Assembly: GCA_016781525.1 (NCBI GenBank)
Contig: JADDQE010000022.1
Span: forward strand, 1 to 40,052
Origin: a bacterium
GTDB lineage: Bacteria; Chloroflexota; Chloroflexia; Chloroflexales; Kallotenuaceae
DNA length: 40,052 bases
Direction of reading: 5' to 3'
Below the pieces are notes generated by a model. It had not been told where the DNA came from. It saw only the letters and a list, made by a program, of their open reading frames with translations, and did no database searches. Every line of letters begins with the position of its first letter. Position 1 is the stretch's first letter. Shown one piece after another: positions 7,301 through 15,549 of the stretch. A program made the position numbers and the translations under genes.

Positions 7301-7550
7301 CTCTCGTCCGCTGCGCATTAATCGTCGTGGTAGTTGCGCCATGCGTAACCACGACTTCCTGCAATGGCGCTGTACTCACGGGTACCTCCTTGTCGGAATG
7401 ACTGTATGCCCGGTCGTGCCAACCTCTCGACTGACCGCGCCGAACCTCCCTATGGGAGTTTGGGCCAGTACCGAGGGAACCTGAGCATTACGGAGAAAGC
7501 AAGAGGCCGGCCGGTGATTATGGCGGCGGCGAAGTGGCTGTCCGATGCGG

Positions 7551-8648
7551 CTACTGGAGCTCGAACTCGCCGTGTATGCTGCAGTGGTCGCTGCCGCGCG
7601 GGGTGCAATCGGTATGGGTACGTAGCGGCCGCAAGTGGGAGCTGGTCAGCAGATAGTCGATGCGCAAGACACCCAATGGAAGCGGTTTGAGCAAGCCAGG
7701 CCGCCACGAGTTGCCGGAACCATGCCCCACCAGAAGGTGCGCGTCTTGGAGTCCCGCCACGAGCGCCCGGTAGGTTGGCTCACGCTCAGTAATATTGAAG
7801 TCACCTAGGACGAGCAGTGACTCGCCTTCGGCCAGACGCGCGTCGATCAGCTTACGCACTGCTGCGATCTGCGTATCGCGGCGCGTCGGCTCATAAAAAA
7901 GCGGTAAGCGAATACGTGCTGGCCGGGGATGAGCATTAATGACGGTGAGGGTCGTGTCATTCCCAAGGTCAAGCCGGACCATTTGCGGCAGCGTCTCCGA
8001 GCCCTGGTCCTGCTCCACGATCGGGTAGCGACTCAGCAAACCCATGCCACGCGCCCGGGACCGCGGGGTGAGGAGGCGATAAGGGTAGCGCGTGCGCAGC
8101 TCGACGTCCGAAGCGAGCGCCTCGGCTTGCGCATACGTCAACTCTTGCAGCCCGACGATATCGGCTGAGGTCCGTACGATTTGATCACGAATCGTTCCCA
8201 TCTGCCGATTTGTCAGCTCCAGGTTCCAAGTGAGCGCCGAAAGCTGTCGAGAATTCGGGGTTGCACTCGCTGGGAGGGAGACGAGGCTTGACCCGAAGCG
8301 GAGGCAAAACACAAGGAGGCAGCTGAGCATTGCCAGCTTGAACAGATATCGGCCTGGAGCGAATACCAGCGGGATCAGTGGCACGAGCGCGTAAAAGAGG
8401 TACGGCGCGAAAATCTGCGTCAGGGCAACGACTCCATGGCCGCGCGGCGCGAAGCTGTGCAGTGCCGCCAACAGCAACAGCGCTAGCGGAACTATTGGAG
8501 CGAGCGTTACCGAGATGCTGTACAGCCTGCGCCAACTCGCTCGGGGCTCCGCAGCGCTTTGATGCTCACGAACCAATGGTCTATCCACGCCTACCCTTAT
8601 TTCCACCCTAGCAGTGCTGGCGATACCGAACGCTGCACTCCTCGCCAT
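7551..8648 (-). CDS. Membrane-anchored endonuclease/exonuclease/phosphatase family protein
   Basis: The 365-aa protein has an N-terminal part with three hydrophobic helices (about 48-68, 78-98, 103-122) and a C-terminal EEP (DNase I-like) domain from about 135. Family motifs are visible: TWNLE, GLQEL (catalytic Glu), INAHPRP, LVLGDFNI, RIDYLL and GSDHCSIHGEF (the Asp-His pair). The substrate cannot be told; relatives cleave nucleic acid or phospholipid phosphodiesters. The catalytic domain should face outward if the helices insert in the usual way, but topology is not certain. The ATG at 8648 has only a weak ribosome site. It converges with the ligase gene; the 250-bp gap contains GTCGTGGT/ACCACGAC (7324-7331 with 7348-7355), a possible weak hairpin. 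Confidence 0.82.
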   Translation of the reverse strand: MARSAAFGIASTARVEIRVGVDRPLVREHQSAAEPRASWRRLYSISVTLAPIVPLALLLLAALHSFAPRGHGVVALTQIFAPYLFYALVPLIPLVFAPGRYLFKLAMLSCLLVFCLRFGSSLVSLPASATPNSRQLSALTWNLELTNRQMGTIRDQIVRTSADIVGLQELTYAQAEALASDVELRTRYPYRLLTPRSRARGMGLLSRYPIVEQDQGSETLPQMVRLDLGNDTTLTVINAHPRPARIRLPLFYEPTRRDTQIAAVRKLIDARLAEGESLLVLGDFNITEREPTYRALVAGLQDAHLLVGHGSGNSWRPGLLKPLPLGVLRIDYLLTSSHLRPLRTHTDCTPRGSDHCSIHGEFELQ

Positions 8649-9123
8649 GTGAGCCGTCTGTGCGATGATCCGGCGGCTGTAGTCTACCAGAGCCGGTATG
8701 GTCGAATAATGATAGGCGTGTTACGCCGAGCTAATGACGAGCAGCGCTGTGCCGCGCTCCCCGCCGTGGCATGCTGGAATGACCAGCTGCGTCGGTTAGC
8801 CACCGTTAGTCCACCCTGGGCGGCATAGAGCGTACTGCGGTGATTACGTTACGCTCGTCGACCCAGCGAGTCGACCTCAACGCTGCCAATAAAGTGAATA
8901 TTCGCCGCCGTGACAGTTGCTCGGTGGAGCTTGCCACGACTCATAGTGCGCAAGATACCGATGCAACACTCGATCTAACATACAAGTGCGGACCAAGGGT
9001 TCGCGGCTCAATTGTACTCGGCCAGCCCGATCTGGCAAACGCTCAAGCTGTAGCCGGCCTCTCCATCGTTCTCGCCGGATCTCGCTCATGCGGTACAATC
9101 ACGCTGTTTTGAATGGAGAAATT
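8649..9123. promoter_or_regulatory. 475-bp divergent spacer; -10 box for the rarD-type gene
   Basis: No credible gene is seen here on either strand; the frames present lack ribosome sites and protein-like composition. A TACAAT -10 element at 9094-9099 lies 30 bp upstream of the downstream GTG start, without a good -35 hexamer. No long repeats or tRNA-like folds were noticed. Confidence 0.45.
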
Positions 9124-10020
9124 GTGCAAATCAACCGAGGCATGGTCTACGCCGCTGGAGCTTATATATGCTGGGGGCTGCTGCCGTTCTTTTGGAAGGC
9201 ACTGCAGGGCGTTCCAGCCCTGGAAATCCTTGCCCACCGTATGGTTTGGTCGCTTCTGGTTGTGCTCCTGTTGCTAAGCTATCAAGGGCGTTGGGAGTGG
9301 TTGCAGGTTGTGCTTGTAGGCCCGCGGATCTTGCTCACATTCCTGACGACTGCGTTGCTCTTGACGACGAACTGGTTCGTGTACATCTGGGCCGTCAACG
9401 CGGGCTACGTGGTGGAAGCTAGCCTCGGCTACTTTATCAACCCGCTCGTTAGCGTCCTGCTGGGAGTCTTGTTTTTGAAAGAGCGGCTGCGGTTTTGGCA
9501 GGCCGTCGCCGTCATCATCGCGCTCGCTGGGGTCGTGTACCTGACCTTTAGCTATGGCGCGCTCCCTTGGATTGCGCTTACGCTGGCCGTCTCCTTTGGG
9601 CTCTATGGCCTGATGCGTAAGACGGCTCGGCTCCCATCACTCGAAGGGCTGACACTTGAAACGCTTCTGCTCTTTCTTCCGGCCCTCGGCTACTTGCTCG
9701 TGCTTGAGTGGTCCGGCCAGGGCGCATTCGGCCATACCACGGCGACGACAAATGTGCTGCTTGCTGCATCCGGCCTAGCTACTGCGGTTCCGCTTCTCCT
9801 GTTTGCCGCTGGTGCACGGCTGATCCCGCTGAGCTTGCTAGGAGTTTTACAGTACATCGCGCCGACGCTTCAATTCCTAATCGGCGTAAGTGTGTATCAC
9901 GAGCCGCTTACCTGGACGCGTCTTGTCGGCTTCTGCTTGATATGGCTTGCGCTTGGCGTGTACTCCATCGAAGGGCTGCTGCAGCGCAACGTCGCGGTTC
10001 GAGCTCAGTCAGCTAACTGA
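9124..10020 (+). CDS. rarD: RarD/EamA-family transporter
   Basis: An integral membrane protein of 298 aa with about ten hydrophobic helices, made of two EamA repeats. The N-terminal segment with CWGLLPFFWKAL and EILAHRMVWS matches the RarD subfamily (chloramphenicol-sensitive protein RarD of E. coli, about 296 aa). Substrates of RarD proteins are not established. The GTG at 9124 is preferred since GGAG (9115-9118) lies five bases before it and this gives the usual length; a longer frame from 8986 would add a non-membrane, Arg/Ser-rich tail. The gene stands alone, convergent with the phosphatase gene after it. Confidence 0.85.
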   Translation: MQINRGMVYAAGAYICWGLLPFFWKALQGVPALEILAHRMVWSLLVVLLLLSYQGRWEWLQVVLVGPRILLTFLTTALLLTTNWFVYIWAVNAGYVVEASLGYFINPLVSVLLGVLFLKERLRFWQAVAVIIALAGVVYLTFSYGALPWIALTLAVSFGLYGLMRKTARLPSLEGLTLETLLLFLPALGYLLVLEWSGQGAFGHTTATTNVLLAASGLATAVPLLLFAAGARLIPLSLLGVLQYIAPTLQFLIGVSVYHEPLTWTRLVGFCLIWLALGVYSIEGLLQRNVAVRAQSAN

Positions 10021-10096
10021 GTGTTGTGAGCGAGACGTTCTCTAACGCCGTGGCCCCATGCTCCGCCCCAATCCTGCAATCACAAGCCGCCGTTCC

Positions 10097-11497
10097 TCAG
10101 ACTCGATCATCAGGTTGTGACGCACCGATCCGAGCTACCACGATGGTCACGTCGTCGTGTGGCTCGGTAGCGCCGACAAACGCTTGCAGCTCCGCTCGCA
10201 GATGGTCGACCATTGCCTGTGCTCGCGCCGCGGGTCCCTGTTTAATGGCCTGCTCCAGTCGGTCGAAGCCAAACAGGGTCCCCTGCCCGTTTTTTGCCTC
10301 GACGGCCCCGTCGCTGACCAGCACAATCACATCTCCAGGCTCCACGCCCAGCGATACCGGCTCGTAGCCCCACTGCGCCCCGAGACCCTGGCCGAGCGCA
10401 AATCCCCAGGCATCCGGCCACTCGACATCTCCGTTTCGGCGTCTGAGAAACGGAGGGATTGCGCCCGCGTTGGCGATGGATACTGTGCGTCGGTCGATCT
10501 CGACATAACAGAGCGCGCAGTTCTGCGAGCGGGGCAGTGTGTACTGTGCAAGATGTTGATCCAGCGTGGCGAGCAATCTGCTGGGGGTTGTACGCTGCGC
10601 GACGTTGGCGTTGAAGAGTGATATGCTCGTCGCCATTAATAGCGCGGCCGATGCGCCCTTTCCAGAAACATCACCGACAGCCAAGGCCACTGCCTCCTCC
10701 CCGAAGCGATGGTAGCTGTAAAAATCTCCGCCGACCTCGCGTGCAGGCTGGCTAAAACATACTACGTCAATCCTTGACCAGCCGGGTGATGGCGCGGGTA
10801 ACAAGCTTTGCTGGATCTCGCGCGCCAGTACAAGCTCGTTTTGCAGCCGCTCGGTAATGACCCGTAGCTCGGAGTTTGATCGTTGCAGCGCTAGCCGACT
10901 TTCAAACTCCCTGCGTTGGGTCTGCATTCGCACCGCGACAAGGGCGGAGGCAATGCTGTAGTTTGCTAAATAGAATAGCGGCGGCACAAAGCCTTCGGGC
11001 GTGGCGAACATGTCGTAGTGAGCCGAGGCGGTCACATACGCCACGACAACCATGGCGACGGTGAGAAGCCACTCCCGCAGCCGGATAAAGCTTAGCTGCG
11101 CACCGTAGACGGCCGTGAGTGATGCTGCGAGGTACATCGGGTGATTGTCGCTGTTGAGAACCACCAAATGGGTGATGATGATGGCCGACGCCGCATTAAT
11201 AATTTGAAGCCAGGCGCTATACCGCCGTAGCGCAGGCACGAGCAGCACGCCAGATAGTACAACACATGCGACTGCGACTGAGATGAGCCGCAGCGGCAAC
11301 GAGTCTGGCGGGATAGCTGGGAGCAGTTCCAGAATGAAATGAAAGGCCGGGTGGAAAACGATAATGAGCACCGACAATATGATTAGCGCGGAGGTGTACT
11401 GCTGTTCGATCCACTCTGCGTATGTTTCTTCGGGCATAGCGTCGTATGTGCAGATTGATTCATTTAATGCTGGCGAGCCGCGCATCCTGGAAGTCAT
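10097..11497 (-). CDS. Membrane PP2C-type (SpoIIE/RsbU) serine phosphatase
   Basis: The protein has up to 466 aa. Residues about 35-215 contain five or six hydrophobic helices; a short coiled linker (about 215-260, ending LAREIQQSLLP) leads to a PPM/SpoIIE phosphatase domain to the C-terminus. Metal-binding motifs are intact: REVGGDFY, VGDVSGKGASAALLMA, LVSDGAVEA and PHDDVTIVVA, so it should be active on phospho-Ser/Thr. LAREIQQSLLP is the usual link of RsbU-like phosphatases, which act on anti-anti-sigma proteins; no such partner is encoded nearby. The helices could form a 7TM/MASE-like sensor but I cannot assign one. The start is uncertain (11497, or ATG at 11437). It diverges from a lone receiver-domain gene. 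Confidence 0.88.
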   Translation of the reverse strand: MTSRMRGSPALNESICTYDAMPEETYAEWIEQQYTSALIILSVLIIVFHPAFHFILELLPAIPPDSLPLRLISVAVACVVLSGVLLVPALRRYSAWLQIINAASAIIITHLVVLNSDNHPMYLAASLTAVYGAQLSFIRLREWLLTVAMVVVAYVTASAHYDMFATPEGFVPPLFYLANYSIASALVAVRMQTQRREFESRLALQRSNSELRVITERLQNELVLAREIQQSLLPAPSPGWSRIDVVCFSQPAREVGGDFYSYHRFGEEAVALAVGDVSGKGASAALLMATSISLFNANVAQRTTPSRLLATLDQHLAQYTLPRSQNCALCYVEIDRRTVSIANAGAIPPFLRRRNGDVEWPDAWGFALGQGLGAQWGYEPVSLGVEPGDVIVLVSDGAVEAKNGQGTLFGFDRLEQAIKQGPAARAQAMVDHLRAELQAFVGATEPHDDVTIVVARIGASQPDDRV

Positions 11498-11661
11498 GCT
11501 GTCGCCATTCTGCGCCTTGTCTCCACCTGGCTGTGGTCGTTCCTGCAGTGCCGGCTTTGGTATGTGTGCAAGAACCAGCCCACGACTCCCTGCTTAGCTT
11601 TCGCCTGCTGCTTCAGACGCAGTGGCGGGATTGGCGTATATGCGCTATGTCCGTAATCATC

Positions 11662-11667
11662 TATAAT
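11662..11667 (+). promoter_or_regulatory. -10 box of the receiver-domain gene
   Basis: A perfect TATAAT stands 55 bp upstream of the receiver gene start. No good -35 hexamer is found at 16-18 bp, so an activator may be needed. Confidence 0.5.
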
Positions 11668-11722
11668 GCCCCTAGCTTTGACAGCGCTGAAACGCCAGAT
11701 CGATCATTCTCGGAGGTTCGAG

Positions 11723-12085
11723 ATGCCGAAAATCTTATTGGTCGAGGATGATGCCGCGATTGGGCAGGCCCTATACGAGGCGATTGCCTTGGAAGGTTAC
11801 AGCGTTCACCTAGTGACTGATGGAAAGCAGGCGCTGACAGAGCTGCAGAACGGTCTGCAGCCGGACCTCATCGTGCTCGACTTGATGTTGCCAAATCTCA
11901 GTGGTCAGCAGTTTCGGGTACGGCAGGTGGTAGACCCGGCATTGCGTGACATTCCGGTTATCGTGCTCAGCGCAGTTCCCTTCGTTGACGATATCGCAAA
12001 GGCGCTCCAAGCACAGGCGTCATTGGCCAAGCCAGTCAAGCTGGACGAGCTGCTCGATACAATCGAGCGACTGCTTCAACAGTAG
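11723..12085 (+). CDS. Stand-alone response regulator receiver domain
   Basis: A 120-aa CheY-like receiver with no output domain. The acidic pocket (Glu8, Asp9, Asp10 in LVEDD), the phosphoacceptor Asp53 (IVLDLMLP), the switch Ser in IVLSAV and the conserved Lys in LAKPVK are all present. GGAGG six bases before the ATG at 11723 fixes the start. With no histidine kinase adjacent, the partner is unknown. It is transcribed away from a PP2C phosphatase gene with about 225 bp between them, so the two may share a pathway, but that is only context. Confidence 0.92.
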   Translation: MPKILLVEDDAAIGQALYEAIALEGYSVHLVTDGKQALTELQNGLQPDLIVLDLMLPNLSGQQFRVRQVVDPALRDIPVIVLSAVPFVDDIAKALQAQASLAKPVKLDELLDTIERLLQQ

Positions 12086-12209
12086 CCGCGCTCCCCACCC
12101 AACAGGCCGCTTGCGGATGCCGTGATTGCGAGCTGATCCCCCCACAGCTGATGAATTTACAGACTTTGGCAGTGATGTTCCTGGAAGAGACAGGGAATGA
12201 TGCGCTATG

Positions 12210-12238
12210 TTGCTCCCACTGGAAGCGGTAGATACTAT
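12210..12238 (+). promoter_or_regulatory. Promoter of the DUF2157-like gene
   Basis: TTGCTC (12210-12215) and TACTAT (12233-12238) are 17 bp apart, ending 23 bp before the start codon and just ahead of the TAGGAG ribosome site. A plausible vegetative promoter. Confidence 0.5.
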
Positions 12239-12261
12239 CTTTACCACCATAGGAGCGTTGA

Positions 12262-13293
12262 ATGAAAATCAGTCGAGCCGATTTGGAGTGGGCCGCAGCC
12301 GAGGGGCTGCTCTCCGCTGAGCAAGCTGCCGCATTATGGCCTGCCTTAGAACAGCGGGCCGCCGGTCGTGCCCGCTTCGACCTTGCGCATGTCGCCTACT
12401 ACACGGGCGCGCTTATTGTTATCTCGGCGATGACGTGGTTCATGACGCTGGGCTGGGATGCGTTTGGTGGAGTGGGATTATTCGCAATTGCAGTAACCTA
12501 TGCGCTCGGTTTTCTGGCCATTGGCCGAGCGCTATGGCTGCGCCCCGCCTACCGCGTACCCGGTGGCCTACTGGTTACGGCGGCGGTCTGCATGACACCC
12601 TTGGCGATCTATGGACTTGAGCGTGCGACGGGCCTTTGGCTCCAGGGTGATCCTGGTAGCTATCGTGGGCTCTACGAGTGGGTAAAAGGGAGCTGGCTGC
12701 TGATCGAGCTTGGTACAATCATCGCCGCCCTTGTGGCGCTGTGGTTTGTTCGCTTTCCATTCCTAACCGCTCCGCTCGCGTTCGCCGGGTGGTATATGTC
12801 GATGGATTTGGCCCCGCTGCTCTTTGGGCAATCGGACTTTGGCTGGGATGAGCGGCTTTGGGTTTCGCTTGTCTTTGGGCTGGTGATGCTTGCCGTGGCA
12901 TTCCTCGTTGACCGGCGAACGGAAGAAGACTTCGCCTTCTGGGGCTATCTGTTTGGGCTGCTCGCCTTCTGGGGTGGCTTATCGCTGATGGATGGTGGCG
13001 GTGAGCTAGCGCGCTTCGTGTATTGCCTGGTCAACGTGGGTTTGATGGTGGTTTCCGTGCTGCTCGACCGGCGTGTATTTCTCGTCTTCGGCGCGCTTGG
13101 TGTCTTCGGTTATCTCGGGCACCTGGCGTACGTCGTCTTCGCGGACTCGCTGCTCTTTCCAGTCGCGCTGACGGCCCTTGGGCTGTTCGTCATTGCCTTG
13201 GGGCTATTCTACCAGCGGCACCATTCGCGGATCGAGCACGCCGTGCTGCGAGCCTTGCCGCCAGCGCTTCAGCGCGTTCGACGCTCGGCGTAA
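12262..13293 (+). CDS. Multi-pass membrane protein, DUF2157-like
   Basis: A 343-aa protein whose first 25 residues (DLEWAAAEGLLSAEQAAALW) resemble the short soluble helix pair at the start of DUF2157 proteins, followed by about ten hydrophobic helices from residue 45 to 330 and a basic C-terminus (RVRRSA). No catalytic or transport motif is evident, and the function of this family is not known. TAGGAG upstream and the ATG at 12262 give a good start. It stands alone between a receiver gene and the convergent recQ; there is no clear terminator in the 69-bp gap after it. Confidence 0.8.
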   Translation: MKISRADLEWAAAEGLLSAEQAAALWPALEQRAAGRARFDLAHVAYYTGALIVISAMTWFMTLGWDAFGGVGLFAIAVTYALGFLAIGRALWLRPAYRVPGGLLVTAAVCMTPLAIYGLERATGLWLQGDPGSYRGLYEWVKGSWLLIELGTIIAALVALWFVRFPFLTAPLAFAGWYMSMDLAPLLFGQSDFGWDERLWVSLVFGLVMLAVAFLVDRRTEEDFAFWGYLFGLLAFWGGLSLMDGGGELARFVYCLVNVGLMVVSVLLDRRVFLVFGALGVFGYLGHLAYVVFADSLLFPVALTALGLFVIALGLFYQRHHSRIEHAVLRALPPALQRVRRSA

Positions 13294-13362
13294 CGTATTC
13301 GAAACGTTCGCCGCCATGCCTTGCGGTGGAACAGGTATAAACTTCGCGAAGCGATGACGAAC

Positions 13363-15312
13363 CTACAATCGTTGCGCGGTCTCGCACCAGCGGAGCACCG
13401 CTTTGAAGTGCTGTTGCGCGCAGCTCCCAAAGAGCCGGTGTTTGGCTAGCTTGGTGCGGGTCGTGGCTGGGCTGCTTAGACCGCATAGGAAACGCGCTTG
13501 CGGCCGCGGCTGCCCAAGCGCCTCTGGGTGCTCACTGACCAGTGCTCGCATTGCTGCTGCATCCACAACCTGATCGATACCTGGTGGTGGAGGCGTAGCC
13601 GGGAAGGCGGCTGCCTGCCCGGTCTTGCAAACGTTGCAGTGCCCGCACGCCCCGTCATGCTGCTCGCCGAAGTAGCGCAGCAACGCATACGTTTGGCAGC
13701 TGTCAGACGTTACTAGCTTTACCACCTGCTGGGCGCGTGTAATCTCCTGTGCCTCGCGCTGCTCGAAACGCTGGACCAGCTCGGCGGTCAGTGCCTCGAG
13801 GTTGACCGCCTGAGTGCGGCGCGTGTACCGCTGCCTCGCGTCCGCCACTTGCAGCTCAACCCAGCCTTGGTCGCCGAGATACTCCAGCATCCGTACCACG
13901 CGTTCCCGCTGTTCGCCCAGAGCCACAGCGATGGCGGCGGGATCGAAGGCGTACCAGGCACGTCCCGCTTTCGCCGCCTCGAAGACTTGCCCTATAAACC
14001 TGGCGCGCTCGGGGCCGAACTCGGCGAGGATGTCGCTCAGTGGCGTGAGGAGCTTCGCTTTGTAGCCGGCGTAGAACGGCGTACCCTGCTCGAAGATGCC
14101 CCGCAGCTCGAGGTAGGTGAGCGCGGTGCGAAGGACTAGTGGGCGAATATCGTGACGTTGTGCTAGATCCGCGACGCTGACGTCGAATGTGGTACCCGCG
14201 CCGAGAAGCTCGCCAAGCATTCCACGCAGCGCGGCGGTCGTCGGCGTATCACCATACGCAAAATTCTCGAGCTGGGTCAGATCCTCGAGGCTGCCCAGCA
14301 GCTCGACAAGGGCCGGCGCACCATCACGTCCAGCGCGACCGATCTCTTGGCTGTAGCTTTCAAGGCTCTTCGGTAAGTTGTAGTGGTAGACATACCGCAC
14401 ATTGGCTTTGTCGATACCCATCCCAAAGGCGATCGTAGCCACCACCATCGCCGCATCTGCTGCCTGCCACCACTCCTGTACGGCGGCCCGGTCGGCGTCG
14501 TCCATTCCCGCATGATACGCCCGTGCCGCTATGCCGCCACTTCCCAGCATCGCGGCTACCTGCTCCGCTGTCTTTTGGGTGGTGACATAAATAATCCCGG
14601 TTCCAGGCGGCCTGATCCGCAGCCGATCCAATAGGAGGGCGCCACGTTGGTTGCTGGGTGTGGGTGTTGTGCGCAGCTCGAGGTTCGACCGGTGGAAGCT
14701 CGCGACAACTGCGGCCGCACGCGGGATGCTGAAACTGGCGCAGATATCGTCGACGACGGCCGGTGTGGCTGTAGCTGTTAGCGCAAGAACTCGCTCAACG
14801 CCCAAACGCCGCGCCGTATCGGCCAGCTTGAGGTAATCCGGACGGAAATTGTGGCCCCACTCGGAGATGCAGTGCGCTTCGTCGACCGCAAACAGAGCGA
14901 TCGGGAGGCGGCCCAGCAAGTCGAGAAAGCGCTCGTTCGTGAAACGCTCCGGGGCAACGTAAAGCAGCTTCAGCCGGCCTTCGCGCAGCTGTCGCGTAAC
15001 CTCGCCCAGCTCAGCTGGCCCTAACGAGCTGTCGATACGCGCGGCGGGGATACGCTGCCGCTGCAGCACATCCAGCTGGTCCTTCATCAACGCGATGAGC
15101 GGCGAGATCACGACGGTGACGCCATCGAAGAGCAGCGCCGGAAGCTGGTAGCAGAGCGACTTGCCGCCGCCGGTTGGGAAGACTGCAAGTGCCGCGCCAT
15201 GTTCGAGCAAGGCGTCGATCACGGCGCGCTGCCCGGGACGAAACGTCGCTAAGCCGAAGCGCTCGCGCAGAATGGTCTCGGGCGACTTGAGTAATCGATC
15301 GGCTCTAGACAT
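13363..15312 (-). CDS. recQ: ATP-dependent DNA helicase RecQ
   Basis: A 3'-5' DNA helicase of 649 aa. Motifs in order: Walker A FPTGGGKSLCYQLPAL (about 45-60), DEAHCISEWGHNFRPDY (DEAH at 144-147), ALTATATP, IIYVTTQKTAEQVA, and ATIAFGMGIDKANVRYVYHYN with SQEIGRAGRDG. The RecQ zinc-binding and winged-helix regions follow, and a Cys cluster CGHCNVC lies near residue 570, where RecQ zinc sites normally precede the winged helix, so the C-terminal arrangement resembles the RecQ subgroup with a late Cys motif. I cannot see a typical HRDC domain; the last 60 residues may be a reduced one. The ATG at 15312 is chosen; an upstream TTG at 15357 would add 15 residues, and neither has a strong ribosome site. 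Confidence 0.93.
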   Translation of the reverse strand: MSRADRLLKSPETILRERFGLATFRPGQRAVIDALLEHGAALAVFPTGGGKSLCYQLPALLFDGVTVVISPLIALMKDQLDVLQRQRIPAARIDSSLGPAELGEVTRQLREGRLKLLYVAPERFTNERFLDLLGRLPIALFAVDEAHCISEWGHNFRPDYLKLADTARRLGVERVLALTATATPAVVDDICASFSIPRAAAVVASFHRSNLELRTTPTPSNQRGALLLDRLRIRPPGTGIIYVTTQKTAEQVAAMLGSGGIAARAYHAGMDDADRAAVQEWWQAADAAMVVATIAFGMGIDKANVRYVYHYNLPKSLESYSQEIGRAGRDGAPALVELLGSLEDLTQLENFAYGDTPTTAALRGMLGELLGAGTTFDVSVADLAQRHDIRPLVLRTALTYLELRGIFEQGTPFYAGYKAKLLTPLSDILAEFGPERARFIGQVFEAAKAGRAWYAFDPAAIAVALGEQRERVVRMLEYLGDQGWVELQVADARQRYTRRTQAVNLEALTAELVQRFEQREAQEITRAQQVVKLVTSDSCQTYALLRYFGEQHDGACGHCNVCKTGQAAAFPATPPPPGIDQVVDAAAMRALVSEHPEALGQPRPQARFLCGLSSPATTRTKLAKHRLFGSCAQQHFKAVLRWCETAQRL

Positions 15313-15484
15313 CGATATCGTATCTTTCACGCTCAATCGAGGCGATAGCTGCTCCAAAGGCTAGCCTCGGTTGCAGCGAGCGGATTTGGTTTAGCCGGAT
15401 GTAGTGTAACAGACTGCTGAATTTCCTAAGCCCTAGGGTGCTTTTGCGGCATTCGGCCGCGGGGTGGTCGGGTCGACGGCGAGT

Positions 15485-15525
15485 AAAATGCGATGAGGGT
15501 ACTGGAACGCTCCAGTACCCTCATC
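15485..15525 (-). terminator. Intrinsic terminator after the SRPBCC-DUF2382 gene
   Basis: A perfect 15-bp inverted repeat (15492-15506 with 15511-15525) closed by a 4-nt loop is followed, on the minus strand, by GC then ATTTTAC. It lies 25 bp past the stop codon of the gene at 15550, so it ends that transcript and separates it from recQ. Confidence 0.88.
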
Positions 15526-15549
15526 TTCCTCAGGTATCGCCGTGGTAGA

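Noticed and set aside
8840..9112. 90-codon frame ahead of rarD
   Set aside because: No ribosome site, average composition and no match to any family pattern; it covers the rarD promoter.
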